DNA of 64,000 bases from Gelidibacter japonicus (GTDB lineage Bacteria; Bacteroidota; Bacteroidia; Flavobacteriales; Flavobacteriaceae): assembly GCF_010725055.1 (NCBI RefSeq), contig NZ_BJKB01000005.1, forward strand, positions 223,741-287,740. Reading direction: 5' to 3'. Positions 26,455 through 35,984 of the stretch are shown here, piece by piece. Below the pieces are notes generated by a model, which made no database searches, was not told the origin of the DNA, and worked only from the letters and a program-made list of their open reading frames with translations. Positions within the stretch are counted from its first letter, which is position 1, and the number at the start of each line of letters is the position of its first letter. The translations under genes were made by a program, and so were the position numbers.

Positions 26455-27214
26455 ACAAGAGTTTTTTCCTGAAAAATCAGAAGCAACACCAACCATATAT
26501 GCTTATAAATTATCTAATGATACCAGTCATAGGAATCAATTAAAAATAGGTTTTACCAATCGCACCGCCCAAGCACGTATTAGAGAACAAATTGGTGCCA
26601 CCAGAGCCGAGTTTCAGATTGTAATTGAAGAAAATGCTATGCGCAATGACGGATCAGCTTTTACTGATTTTGACGTACATAATTATTTAAGAAAAAGAGG
26701 CTTTAAAAATCCTGATGGAGAATGGTTTGAATGTACAGAAGCTCATGTAAAAGTTGCACTTATTGCTTTAAAAAGCGGTGAGGAAAACGAAGAAAATCGC
26801 ACGCTTAATTTCGCCATGCGACCAGAACATAAAAAAGCCGTAGAAGAAACTGCACACTATTTCAACAATTTTGATAGAACTGTAAGCACACGTACTCCTG
26901 AGTTTTTGTGGAATGCAAAAATGCGTTTTGGAAAAACTTTTACTGCTTATCAATTAGCCAAAGCCATGAACTGGAAAAAAGTGTTGGTCCTTACTTTTAA
27001 ACAGGACTGAATGTCAAAGACTTTAAATTGCTTGTGAGTTTAGGCGTATTCAATAGCTCGTTGATGAATGACGCTGTATATAAGTTCAAGCGCTATGAAG
27101 ATGCAAGTTTGGAATACACAGGAATTAATAGACATAAAGGACAAGCCGTTTGGGGGATATGACCCTGTGTTAAGTAGAGAAGATTATAACGAAATATTTG
27201 TAAATGAAGCATGA
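26447..27214 (+). pseudogene. Remnant of a GIY-YIG/helicase restriction protein
   Basis: Start ATG at 26447 overlaps the end of the nuclease gene. Residues about 15-105 are a T5orf172/GIY-YIG-like nuclease domain (IYAYKLS ... LKIGFTN, FDVHNYLRKRGF), followed by the helicase start with a Walker A site (WNAKMRFGKTFTAYQ). The frame ends at 27010. What follows is not helicase: fragments of another C-terminus in two frames (DFKLLVSLGVFNSSLMNDAV, then GGYDPVLSREDYNEIF, stop at 27212-27214). About 1000 codons are missing by comparison with the related gene at 57391. This is a deleted and frameshifted remnant. Confidence 0.8.
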
Positions 27215-27496
27215 AGCCAATGCTCAGTTCAAGCAAGTGCCAATCCACGTTTCTACAATTATTTTGAGCCGGAAGCCAATGAACCCCAACATTGAAAATG
27301 AAAAGAAAAGCAGGATTGCACTACAACAACTATAATCTATGTTAGCGAAATTGATAACATGAAAGAAATCACATAAAACAAACCAAATTGAACACACAAC
27401 ATTTTGAACCATGAAAAATTTATTCATGTTTCTGACTTTCGTAAATGCAATTTCAATTAATTACTCCATATTTAAACCTATAATAACCACTCAAAA
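27215..27496. other. Intergenic remnant sequence
   Basis: No supported gene apart from a 29-codon frame at 27411-27500 whose stop overlaps the next ATG. The rest resembles degraded coding sequence. Confidence 0.4.
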
Positions 27497-27500
27497 ATGA
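27411..27500 (+). CDS. Possible short leader peptide (29 residues)
   Basis: A hydrophobic 29-residue frame (MKNLFMFLTFVNAISINYS...) whose TGA overlaps the ATG of the next gene in an ATGA arrangement. Coupling of translation is possible. No family support. Confidence 0.25.
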   Translation: MKNLFMFLTFVNAISINYSIFKPIITTQK

Positions 27501-27883
27501 AAATAAAATTTAAAAAAAGGCGACTCAGAACTTATTTGATCTTAGGGAGCATATGGGTAATCTTTGGGATTCCGGCCGTCATCTTTTTTCCAAACAACAT
27601 TTTCAATTATGGGTATTTAATAATCGGGATTTTATATTTTGGAGTGTATCTTTTTGAAAATAAAAACCAATACCTCACCATTGAAAACGGAACGATCTCC
27701 AAAAATCATCTGATTCCAAAAAAAATAAATCTAAAGGACATCAAATCCATTAAACTATTTGCTGGAGATTATAAACTCAAAACCGATACTGATGAATTGG
27801 TCATCGATACAAAGCTTATTGAAGAAAAATCTTTAGCGGATTTAGAATTGGTGCTTAAAAAACTGAATTTAGAGATTACTTAA
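27497..27883 (+). CDS. Small membrane protein with PH-like domain
   Basis: A 128-residue protein with two membrane helices (about 13-29, 36-51) and a C-terminal beta-rich segment (YLTIENGTISKNHLIPKKINLKDIKSI) of the bacterial PH-like type. A longer relative lies at 48837. Function is unknown; PH-like membrane proteins often act in membrane stress or transport complexes. It is 27 bases before the lactonase-like gene on the same strand. Confidence 0.65.
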   Translation: MKIKFKKRRLRTYLILGSIWVIFGIPAVIFFPNNIFNYGYLIIGILYFGVYLFENKNQYLTIENGTISKNHLIPKKINLKDIKSIKLFAGDYKLKTDTDELVIDTKLIEEKSLADLELVLKKLNLEIT

Positions 27884-27910
27884 AATCACGATACATAAAC
27901 AACATACAGA

Positions 27911-28759
27911 ATGAAAATAATTATAAACCTAACGCTATTATTAGTCCTGACTACCTCATGCGCACAACAGTTAAAAAGTAGGGATTTTACTAAGGAAGGG
28001 AGTTTTACAAGTGGTGTTGAAGGACCAGCAACTGACTATGAAGGAAATATTTATGCCGTCAATTTTGAAGAACAGGGTACTATCGGGAAAGTCACTCCAA
28101 GTGGAGAAAGTTCCGTATTTGTGAAGCTGCCAAATGGCAGCATCGGCAATGGCATTCGGTTTGGCAAAAAGCATCAGATGTTTGTGGCGGATTATGTCAA
28201 TCACAACATTCTGGAAATTGATTTGAGAAGAAAAAAAATCGAGGTCTTTGCCCACGAGCCAACCGCCAACCAACCCAATGACATCGCTATTGCCCCAAAT
28301 GGCACTCTTTACGCCAGCGATCCGAATTGGTCAGACAATACCGGTAAACTATGGAAAGTAACCAAAGAAAACGGATTTGAATTACTCGAAGACAACATGG
28401 GAACCACCAACGGCATTGAAGTAAGTCCTGATGGCAAAAAACTCTATGTCAATGAATCCGTCCAAAGAAAAATATGGGTCTATGATATCCTTGATAATGG
28501 TTTTATAAAAAACAAACAGGAGTTTATTTCTTTTGACGATTTTGGAATGGACGGGATGCGTTTTGACGACAGCGGAAATTTGTATGTCTGTCGCTACGGG
28601 AAAGGAACCGTTGCGGTCTTATCATCTTCGGGAAAATTAGTGAGAGAGATAGAATTGACAGGCAAGAATCCCTCCAACATCACCTTCAGCAACGATTACC
28701 AAAAATGTTATGTCACCATGGCCGATAGGGGCAATATTGAAGTTGTAGAATTGCAATAG
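27911..28759 (+). CDS. SMP-30/gluconolactonase-like lipoprotein
   Basis: A 282-residue beta-propeller lipoprotein (lipobox TTSC, Cys17). The SMP-30/LRE pattern is clear: SGVEGPATDYEGNIYAVNF, GNGIRFGKKHQMFVADY, PNDIAIAPNGTLYASDPNWS, TTNGIEVSPDGKKLYVNES, DGMRFDDSGNLYVCRYGKG. The conserved Glu (in VEGPA), Asn (PND), Asn (TNGIE) and Asp (MDGMRFD) fit the divalent-metal site. It probably hydrolyses a sugar lactone or related ester outside the cytoplasm; the substrate is unknown. Confidence 0.88.
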   Translation: MKIIINLTLLLVLTTSCAQQLKSRDFTKEGSFTSGVEGPATDYEGNIYAVNFEEQGTIGKVTPSGESSVFVKLPNGSIGNGIRFGKKHQMFVADYVNHNILEIDLRRKKIEVFAHEPTANQPNDIAIAPNGTLYASDPNWSDNTGKLWKVTKENGFELLEDNMGTTNGIEVSPDGKKLYVNESVQRKIWVYDILDNGFIKNKQEFISFDDFGMDGMRFDDSGNLYVCRYGKGTVAVLSSSGKLVREIELTGKNPSNITFSNDYQKCYVTMADRGNIEVVELQ

Positions 28760-28995
28760 ACACTTTGGCAAGTCCTGACTTTTTAGGCAAGGTTATCAAT
28801 GTGATAGGTCTTGAAAATCATAGATTCGTTTAAACCAAGAAAGCACCTGACCATATTGCTATAGCCAGGCACTCTCCACTAACAAAAAACTCTAAAAAAC
28901 TACCACAACTCACGTGGTATCATCGCAGAAAAGAACGGTGTTCCTTTCTACTAAAGTTAATTCCCTCAAATTAACAGCACTCAAAATCTTTCATT

Positions 28996-31230
28996 TTAAA
29001 ATCTATAGGCAATCGTGCCTTTAATAAAAAACGGTGTTCCAGGTGTAAAATGGATTTCCTCTACCGATTGCGCTTCATTTTGAAGTCTTGATTCCGTGGC
29101 AAACTGGGTTTCATTCCAATCCACATCAAACAAGTTTTCAATGGCAAAACCTATAGTGATATTGTCAAAACTATAATTGGCATTAAAATCGGTGATAAAA
29201 TAGCCTTCAGCCACTATGGAATTATCTTCATTTGCCGGTCGGTCATCGATAAATCGGTATCGCAACCCTCCAGAAAATCCTTTCCAATCATTGACGGACA
29301 AGCCTCCTGCCACCGTAAAGTTTGGCGCCAATGGAATATAGTTCTGGCCTTTCGGATCCTCAGTACTTCTGGCGTGGGTCAAGGTCAAATCGGTATCCAA
29401 GAACAACCAATCGTTAAACTGATACCTGAAGCCAAAATCCAATCCGTAACGTTCCGTTTTCCCGCTTGGTTCTACAATTCCGGCATCTCCAACATATACA
29501 AACTCTTGCTCTAAAAATAAATACCATAAAGTGGTATTGACGACTAAGTTTGGAAGTGGTTTCCAGATATCTCCCAAATCCACACCATACGCTCTTGGTA
29601 AAACATCTTTCCCCTGATTGCTCACCACCACGCGGGTATCATTGCTGTGAAAGCCGATTCCCGATTTTAAGAAGACTTGGTAATTGTCCTTCACATCCCA
29701 ATAGAAATTCAATTTCGGACTCACTATTGTTTTTGTTTCAGACAGACTTTTGTATTCTGACTGTAATTGATCGGAGTATAAAAACTTAAAATAATCCAAG
29801 CGTAAGGCTGGAGCTATTCTGAATTTACCGAATTCAAACTCAGCATTTACAAAAGCGTTGACGTTTGTTTCATTCAAATCGCCCAATTGGATGTTTTCTA
29901 AAACCGTCTTTCTGTTCAAGGTGTGCGACAATTCGATATCACCCACTCGATCCTGTCTGAATCCCAAACCTGAAGTCAGCGTCAATGGCGTATCGCCCAA
30001 ATTGGCATCATGAACAATGGTAGTGTTCAAACCAAAAATCTGACGGTCTTCCTTTTGCTTGATCTGATCGCCATTGATGGGATCTTCCAAAAAGAAGGTA
30101 AAGTTTGAATACAGCTCAAAAGCATAATGTGAGTAAAACGCATTGGTCTTAAACCTGGTGTTATTTGAGATGTATTTATTGAATTCCACATTCACATTGG
30201 TACGTTCCGTTTCGCCACCTTCGGTATCATCAATGGCACCAAATCTTGTGATGCTACCATCATCAACAGATCTTTGCGGAATTTGTCCAGAAGCGTCCCA
30301 ACGACTTGTAAAATGTGACGCTGTTACCGATATCTTATCATTATTGGGCGAAAATGCGACGTACTTTCCAAAGATATTGACGCGGTCAAAGTTTTGGGGC
30401 GACACGTATGGGCCATCATTCGCCATATATTCTGCGGCGATGTAAGCATTTTGATTTTTTGTATTCTCCAAAAGATTGAACAATCCCAAAGTGCGTAGGC
30501 TATTGAATTGACCCGCCGTTACAGAGATTGAATTTTCTTTTAAATAATCTTTCGTTGAGAAATCAATATAGCCAGCAGTTGCAAAATTTCCATGATTGGC
30601 ATAATATGGTCCTTTCCCAAAATCAATTTTATTCACGGTTTCTGGAATCAAAAAGTGCAGATCACTATAGCCCTGTCCGTGGGCATGAGACACCATATTT
30701 ACTGGCATACCATCTACTGAAATGGAAATGTCCGTCCCGTGATCAATGTCAAAGCCCCTTAAAAAGATTTGTTCTGCCTTTCCTCCACCCGCATGCTGGC
30801 CAATGACCAGCCCTGGAATTTTTCGCAATGCCTCCTGAGACGAGTTGAGCGGATTGGTATTCAAATCCAACCGACTGATTGTACTTACAGGATTCAGCTC
30901 TTCAGTCAGTACCATCTCATCCAGTTGAAAAACTTTCTCTTCAAGAACAGTGGTAATGATCTCGTTAAAATTGGAAGTGTTCAATACAATGACTTTTGTT
31001 GCGTAGCCCAGCAATCCTATTTTAAGACTATCTCCTTTTGTATTATTATCAATAATGAACAACCCATTTTCAGAGCTGTGCGCATGACTTTTACTGTTGA
31101 AATTATAAATATAAGCGGCTTCCAACGGTTGGTTTTTGGCATCTGTAATTTTTCCTTTAATCTGTTGTGCTTGGGTCATAGCTATGCCACCCAACACCGC
31201 TAATAGTGTTGTTAATTTTATGAGGTTCAT
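28996..31230 (-). CDS. TonB-dependent receptor of the DUF4331 operon
   Basis: A 744-residue outer-membrane receptor: signal peptide ending near MTQAQ, a carboxypeptidase-like domain (IKGKITDAKNQPLEAAYIYN), a plug (SQEALRKIPGLVIGQHAGGG, AEQIFLRGFDIDHGTDI, SVDGMPVNMVSHAHGQGYSD) and a barrel ending FIKGTIAYRF. The His-rich plug loop (MVSHAHGQGYSDLHF) is striking and could suit metal or anion handling, but this is inference. It is last in a four-gene operon and starts 12 bases after the TPR gene stop. Confidence 0.9.
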   Translation of the reverse strand: MNLIKLTTLLAVLGGIAMTQAQQIKGKITDAKNQPLEAAYIYNFNSKSHAHSSENGLFIIDNNTKGDSLKIGLLGYATKVIVLNTSNFNEIITTVLEEKVFQLDEMVLTEELNPVSTISRLDLNTNPLNSSQEALRKIPGLVIGQHAGGGKAEQIFLRGFDIDHGTDISISVDGMPVNMVSHAHGQGYSDLHFLIPETVNKIDFGKGPYYANHGNFATAGYIDFSTKDYLKENSISVTAGQFNSLRTLGLFNLLENTKNQNAYIAAEYMANDGPYVSPQNFDRVNIFGKYVAFSPNNDKISVTASHFTSRWDASGQIPQRSVDDGSITRFGAIDDTEGGETERTNVNVEFNKYISNNTRFKTNAFYSHYAFELYSNFTFFLEDPINGDQIKQKEDRQIFGLNTTIVHDANLGDTPLTLTSGLGFRQDRVGDIELSHTLNRKTVLENIQLGDLNETNVNAFVNAEFEFGKFRIAPALRLDYFKFLYSDQLQSEYKSLSETKTIVSPKLNFYWDVKDNYQVFLKSGIGFHSNDTRVVVSNQGKDVLPRAYGVDLGDIWKPLPNLVVNTTLWYLFLEQEFVYVGDAGIVEPSGKTERYGLDFGFRYQFNDWLFLDTDLTLTHARSTEDPKGQNYIPLAPNFTVAGGLSVNDWKGFSGGLRYRFIDDRPANEDNSIVAEGYFITDFNANYSFDNITIGFAIENLFDVDWNETQFATESRLQNEAQSVEEIHFTPGTPFFIKGTIAYRF

Positions 31231-31242
31231 ATCTATTTTCTT

Positions 31243-32532
31243 TTATAGTTGGCTTACTTTTTCTGCCATTAGTGGTCCCAATTCATATGTACTGTCCATT
31301 AAATCTGGTTTTAACCCTTTTACTTCATCAAGATAGCCTGAGGCTTTTAAAATCTCTGCGCTGTGGTACAACGCCAAAGGCTCTGAGGTAAATCCCAACA
31401 CGTGATTTCTGGTCAGATTAAGTGCCTCTTCCAACTGTCCGTTTTTAAAGTAAGACCAGGCCAATAAATCATAGGAATGTGGCGTAGGACGGTTTTCTAT
31501 TTCACTTTTTGAAATAGCAATAGCCTCTTTCAAGTTCTGATTTTCCTGAGTGTACAATAGTACATTGTATTGATTATACATATCGCCGTAGGCCTTATTT
31601 TTAACCGCCTCTATATATAATGCCAGTTGTTCATCTTTGGCCGCCATATCACCTTTGAATTCATGAATTTCAGATTTCAACAAATAATAATCTGGTGCAT
31701 GATAATCTCTCATCACCGAATTTAAAATACGTAAGGCTTCGTCAGGATTTTTTTCATGGGAATAGACAATCCACGCAATGCCCTTTTTAGCATAGGCATC
31801 GTTTGGATCCAATTCCAAAGCCATTAAATAATGAGCATAGGAATCGTCAATTCTACCCGCATGACCATAAAAATCAGCTAAGTTGGTATAAGACCATTGT
31901 TTGATCCCTTTCATATTTGACGACTCTGCAACAGTTTTGGCTTTTTCCAAATAAGTAATGGCCGCATCCAAATTACCTATATGATCACTCCATTTGGCCA
32001 GTCGGATCAAATAATCAAAGTCCGACATGTTTTCAAATTTCGCCAGATAGGCTTTGGCCATTTTATAGTTTCCCAATTCTAAATGCACATCAAATAGCAT
32101 TTTTTGCGTGCCTTTAAGATTATCACCATTCATTTCTGCTTTGTTTAACAATTGTAAGGCTTCCTTGAATTTGTGTTGGGATATATAGTTGGCCGCTAAA
32201 CTTTTCATCGCGCCAGACGATTCATGGTTTTTTGATTCGTTGAGTTGGATTAGGTTCTCTTCAGCTAACTTTAGATAATCGATTTTTCCTGTAGCGGCAA
32301 ACATCGAAGCATAAGCATGTGCAATTTGGCTGGAGTAAGAATAGGGGTTATGGGCTTCTTCTGTTTTCGCGGTCCAAAAGGCATATTCCTTTTCTGCATC
32401 CATCAAATTTTTATTTTCTGCAAGTTCCAGATAGTCGTTGTAATCTGAAACATTGGTGACTTTATTAGGAGATGTATTGCAACTGCTTAATATCACCAGA
32501 AAGCACATTGCCAAGATATATTTTGAGTTCAT
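31243..32532 (-). CDS. TPR-repeat lipoprotein
   Basis: A 429-residue lipoprotein (lipobox ILSSC, Cys18). Most of the chain is tetratricopeptide repeats (e.g. AAITYLEKAKTVAES, SYAHYLMALELDPNDAYAKKG, DEALRILNSVMRD). It probably acts as a scaffold at the cell envelope. It lies between the DUF4331 pair and the TonB receptor, and the conserved neighbourhood suggests all four proteins work on the same process. Confidence 0.85.
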   Translation of the reverse strand: MNSKYILAMCFLVILSSCNTSPNKVTNVSDYNDYLELAENKNLMDAEKEYAFWTAKTEEAHNPYSYSSQIAHAYASMFAATGKIDYLKLAEENLIQLNESKNHESSGAMKSLAANYISQHKFKEALQLLNKAEMNGDNLKGTQKMLFDVHLELGNYKMAKAYLAKFENMSDFDYLIRLAKWSDHIGNLDAAITYLEKAKTVAESSNMKGIKQWSYTNLADFYGHAGRIDDSYAHYLMALELDPNDAYAKKGIAWIVYSHEKNPDEALRILNSVMRDYHAPDYYLLKSEIHEFKGDMAAKDEQLALYIEAVKNKAYGDMYNQYNVLLYTQENQNLKEAIAISKSEIENRPTPHSYDLLAWSYFKNGQLEEALNLTRNHVLGFTSEPLALYHSAEILKASGYLDEVKGLKPDLMDSTYELGPLMAEKVSQL

Positions 32533-32577
32533 GAGATTGTTTTTTGTGAGTTTTTTGTCTTTGGTTTTTTTAAATAA

Positions 32578-32609
32578 CCCTGAAATAACTTGGGGAGATT
32601 ATTTCAGGG
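32578..32609 (-). promoter_or_regulatory. Intercistronic hairpin in the DUF4331 operon
   Basis: A perfect 11-bp stem, CCCTGAAATAA (32578-32588) with TTATTTCAGGG (32599-32609), loop 10. On the minus strand there is no T run, so it is more likely an mRNA stabiliser or processing structure that lets the DUF4331 genes be expressed above the TPR and receptor genes. Confidence 0.6.
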
Positions 32610-32619
32610 GATGTTGATT

Positions 32620-33168
32620 CTACATATGTGGCGCTGCCAAATATGGAAATGAACTTAAGAATGGTTTGTCATTCGCATCCACATGATCACTTGTTACAGG
32701 ACCATTGTCCGTACCCATTGGGCCACCAAAGATCAATAGTAATTCAACATCAATCACGTCATCGGCCAAAGCACGACCGGTCAGCACATTGGTGCCATCA
32801 AAAAAGGTGGTTGTTCCATCTAAAGAAACTGTCAAAACATCGGTGGCTAAAGCTCCTGTAAAGGTTGCTGCGTCCATACCCAATGCATTGGTGGTATAAC
32901 CAGGATTCAATGCCAACAATCTACTTTCAAAACTTGATTGGTAGGCAGCACCCTGATTGGAAGGCACAGTAACATTAAAAGCATCCTTTTGGCCCATGGA
33001 AACAAATACCGTGTTGATTGCTGGCCTTGCCATTTGATCTTCTTGGATATAATTCCCAGAGAAGTCAGGTCCTGAAGGTTCTTTAGAGTCGTCGTCATTA
33101 CTACAGTTATATGCAGTAAGAGAAATTAATACTGCGATTGCAGCTATTTTTATATTATTGAATTTCAT
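32620..33168 (-). CDS. DUF4331-type C-terminal half protein (lipoprotein)
   Basis: A 182-residue lipoprotein (lipobox TAYNC, Cys22). The chain (YIQEDQMARPAINTVFVSMG, GRALADDVIDVELLLIFGG, SDHVDANDKPFLSSFPYLA) corresponds to the C-terminal part of DUF4331 proteins, which usually carry the N- and C-terminal parts in one chain. The N-terminal half is encoded 18 bases upstream at 33187. Function is unknown. Confidence 0.8.
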   Translation of the reverse strand: MKFNNIKIAAIAVLISLTAYNCSNDDDSKEPSGPDFSGNYIQEDQMARPAINTVFVSMGQKDAFNVTVPSNQGAAYQSSFESRLLALNPGYTTNALGMDAATFTGALATDVLTVSLDGTTTFFDGTNVLTGRALADDVIDVELLLIFGGPMGTDNGPVTSDHVDANDKPFLSSFPYLAAPHM

Positions 33169-33186
33169 AATTAAGTTTTTTAGAGT

Positions 33187-33837
33187 TTATTGTTTTCTTT
33201 TTGTTTCAACCCATGAGTTGATGTTTCCCGAACCACCAATCATTGTTTTTGGTACTTCCACTACCACTGACAACACGTTGGTGCCTTTAAATTTATCTGT
33301 TCCTGGATCGTTAAAGCCTGTAGCAGTGCCTGCCAAAATAGCGTTGAACTGGTCAAAGTCAAAAAAGAATGGATCATCACGCGGACCAGCAAAAAAGCTC
33401 TTCCCTGCATTGGTTGCCACCACAGCATTAGCACCTGCTGCTGTAATCCCTACACTTGAGGACATACCTGAAGTACGCACAGTACTCATCAAACCTGCTT
33501 GAGCCGGTGCTACGGGACCGAAGAAATACATTTTGCCGTCTTTTGGAATGGCCTGGATGACTAAATCCTCAACCGCGTCACCATCGGTATCAATGTTGAT
33601 TTCAATCATCGTGTTCTCATCAAACTTGGCATTTTGTGTTGCTGTAGGCGATAAAAGACCTTGAACGTTCGCAACAAATACGATGTTGTTGTTATCTTGC
33701 CCCTGAAAGGCATAAAAATCGGTAATGTCATTCGTTCCACCGGTAACTGCAGGAGCGTCAATATGATCTGCTGCAATTGCGAAGAAGCCCGCTACCGTAA
33801 TAACTGCTACTCCTACTAAAATTTTTGTTTTTTTCAT
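33187..33837 (-). CDS. DUF4331-type N-terminal half protein (secreted)
   Basis: A 216-residue protein with a signal peptide ending near GFFAIAADH. It has the DUF4331 start (AADHIDAPAVTGGTNDITDFYAF), where a His/Asp pair may bind metal, then NTMIEINIDTDGDAVEDLV and TNVLSVVVEVPKTMIG. The lack of a Cys lipobox makes it soluble, in contrast to its lipoprotein partner. First gene of the operon with the C-terminal half, a TPR lipoprotein and a TonB receptor. Confidence 0.85.
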   Translation of the reverse strand: MKKTKILVGVAVITVAGFFAIAADHIDAPAVTGGTNDITDFYAFQGQDNNNIVFVANVQGLLSPTATQNAKFDENTMIEINIDTDGDAVEDLVIQAIPKDGKMYFFGPVAPAQAGLMSTVRTSGMSSSVGITAAGANAVVATNAGKSFFAGPRDDPFFFDFDQFNAILAGTATGFNDPGTDKFKGTNVLSVVVEVPKTMIGGSGNINSWVETKRKQ

Positions 33838-34023
33838 AATTTGAGAATTTTTGTTAATTATTTATGTCTCTGTGCATACCTACGGAAAAATGAAAAAGAC
33901 GGTTTTGTAAAAACTCAATTAAAGTGAAAAAAAATAAGATTAGACCTTTTAGTAGAAGAAGAAAACCTGTTTTTTCATTGGTAGGGATGGCCAAAAAAAT
34001 AATACTGAGCTCAATAAATTAAG

Positions 34024-34031
34024 TATCTTTG
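34024..34031 (+). promoter_or_regulatory. Bacteroidota -7 element of the LETM1-like gene
   Basis: TATCTTTG matches TAnnTTTG exactly and lies 22 bases above the ATG at 34053. Confidence 0.6.
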
Positions 34032-34052
34032 CAGCCTAATTGATTGACGACT

Positions 34053-35225
34053 ATGAATCCTTCTGCATCAGGCTGGATAAAAAAACTGCTCAACGAAGTT
34101 TCTACAGAAGAAACGTTCGTGAATAAACCTCTTGAATTGTTCTATCAAGAACTCAAGTTTTGTGGTTTTATCTATGGGAGTAATGTTGGTATTGTAAGTG
34201 ATGTGGTTCCTAAAAATGACCTCACTGATGAGGAGTTGTGCAAAGCCAATCTTATTTTGGCGTTCTTTTATTTTTACGAAAACAACCCTTCCGAGGAAAA
34301 ATTCATTGACAGTGTCATCAATTTCTATAGTGCCATTACGGTAAGTAAAACCTCGATTTTTGATGCCATCCTTGGTAAAAAGAAGTCTGCCGCACTTTTG
34401 GAAGAACTGATCCATAAGCGCATTCATATTGATGACAATATCTTTACCAAAAACTTTAATTATTTTATTATCAATGCACTTCTGTTCGTTGATTTGCTGG
34501 CGTATGAAAAGTTTTTAGAAACCAAAACTGTTTCAGATCAGTATTTACAGACAATTGAAAGTGCTATAGAAACTATTGTGATTGAAGTTTTTGAATCCAA
34601 GCATCAAAAGAGCAAGTATGATGATAGTTTGACCAAGTTATTCATGGCCTCAAGACGCTACCACAATGACGATCCTATGGATTATGGCGATGCGATCAAT
34701 GCACTTAAAACATCATTAGAAAAACAATATACCATTGACCTGGCTTGTATGGCATCTTGGACAGATAAAACTGTTGACCAAAGCGAGAATAAGTTCTTGA
34801 CCCAATTTTGCAGTCATTTAGACCTTGATCCATCCGTTTTAAAACAATCCATTCAGGATATTGATAACTTTTATTCACGTAATGACAACCGTATTGCCAC
34901 TTTAGGCTCCAAGAATTTTGTTCAGAGTTTTTATGACAATTCCAGTAAGATGGTCATCAAGCTCATTAGCAGAAACAGCAAGCGTCTGGTTAAGGAACTT
35001 AGGGAAAGTAAAGAATTAATGGTGTTGTTGACCCAGTCTACCCAAAGAGATCTGACCGATGAAGAGCATAGAAAAATTCAAGAGCAATTGTTGGATATTT
35101 TTAAGTCCATTCCCAGTTTAGCCATATTTATGTTGCCCGGAGGTGCTATCTTATTGCCTTTGTTTATCAAGTTTATTCCAAAGCTACTGCCATCGGCGTT
35201 TGATGACAATCGCATTGACAATTAA
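34053..35225 (+). CDS. LETM1-like protein
   Basis: From the ATG at 34053 (a TTG at 34044 is in frame but less likely), a 390-residue, mostly helical protein. The C-terminal segment IPSLAIFMLPGGAILLPLFIKFIPKLLPSAF is a hydrophobic stretch characteristic of LETM1-like proteins, which in mitochondria handle cation/proton exchange. The bacterial role is not established. Its stop codon directly abuts the stop of the response regulator on the other strand, so the two genes converge with no spacer. Confidence 0.75.
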   Translation: MNPSASGWIKKLLNEVSTEETFVNKPLELFYQELKFCGFIYGSNVGIVSDVVPKNDLTDEELCKANLILAFFYFYENNPSEEKFIDSVINFYSAITVSKTSIFDAILGKKKSAALLEELIHKRIHIDDNIFTKNFNYFIINALLFVDLLAYEKFLETKTVSDQYLQTIESAIETIVIEVFESKHQKSKYDDSLTKLFMASRRYHNDDPMDYGDAINALKTSLEKQYTIDLACMASWTDKTVDQSENKFLTQFCSHLDLDPSVLKQSIQDIDNFYSRNDNRIATLGSKNFVQSFYDNSSKMVIKLISRNSKRLVKELRESKELMVLLTQSTQRDLTDEEHRKIQEQLLDIFKSIPSLAIFMLPGGAILLPLFIKFIPKLLPSAFDDNRIDN

Positions 35226-35981
35226 TTATTCGAGCCACTCCCTAAAGTTCTTGACCCGTTCTCTTGCCACAATGATGTCGTGTTCAGTGAAATTCTTTAA
35301 TTTGATCTGGATCCTTGAATTGGTATAACTGATCATGTCCTTGATGGCATCAATATTCACGAAGAATTTTCGACTGACCCGAAAAAACACATTCGGCTCT
35401 AAATCGGGCTCCAATTGTTCCAAACTGACATCCAAAAGATAATTTCTTCCGTCGCTGGTATAGGCATAGGTACCTTTATTCTCGCTGTAAAAACACTCAA
35501 TATCCTCAGCGGCGATCAACTTCAAATGCTGTCCAATTTTAACCGAAAACCGCTTTTTATAGGCCCGATCCAACGGATTGACCAACATTTTACGGATGTC
35601 GTCAAAATCAAGTACCACCGATTTCTGTATCGGCAGGCGTGTCTCATATTTTGTGACTGCCCTTGCGAGATCCTCTTCATCAATCGGTTTCAACAAGTAA
35701 TCAATACTATTGAGCTTGAAGGCCTGCAATGCATAGGCATCATAAGCGGTTGTGAAGATGACCGCAGAATTGATTTTTATAGCTTCAAAAATCTCAAAAG
35801 ACAGGCCATCACTTAATTGAATATCCAAAAAAATCAAATCGGGATGCGCGTTTTCTGAAAACCAAGCAATGGATTCCTCAACAGAATGCAATAAGGTATT
35901 CGCTTCTATCTGTAAGTTGGCCAACATACGCTGCAAACGACGTGCGGATGGTTTTTCGTCTTCTATGATGATTACGTTCAT
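35226..35981 (-). CDS. LytTR-family response regulator
   Basis: A 251-residue DNA-binding regulator. The receiver domain (about 1-120) has the acidic pocket (IIEDEKPSARRL), the phosphoacceptor Asp in DLIFLDIQLSDGL, and the Thr and Lys sites (IFTTAYDAYAL, DYLLKPID). The LytTR domain (about 150-250) shows VKIGQHLKLIAAEDIECFYS and FFRVSRKFFVNIDAIKDM. It is last in the operon with the LytS-like kinase. Such regulators bind paired direct repeats; repeats of that kind lie at 38602-38674. Confidence 0.92.
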   Translation of the reverse strand: MNVIIIEDEKPSARRLQRMLANLQIEANTLLHSVEESIAWFSENAHPDLIFLDIQLSDGLSFEIFEAIKINSAVIFTTAYDAYALQAFKLNSIDYLLKPIDEEDLARAVTKYETRLPIQKSVVLDFDDIRKMLVNPLDRAYKKRFSVKIGQHLKLIAAEDIECFYSENKGTYAYTSDGRNYLLDVSLEQLEPDLEPNVFFRVSRKFFVNIDAIKDMISYTNSRIQIKLKNFTEHDIIVARERVKNFREWLE

Positions 35982-35984
35982 TTT

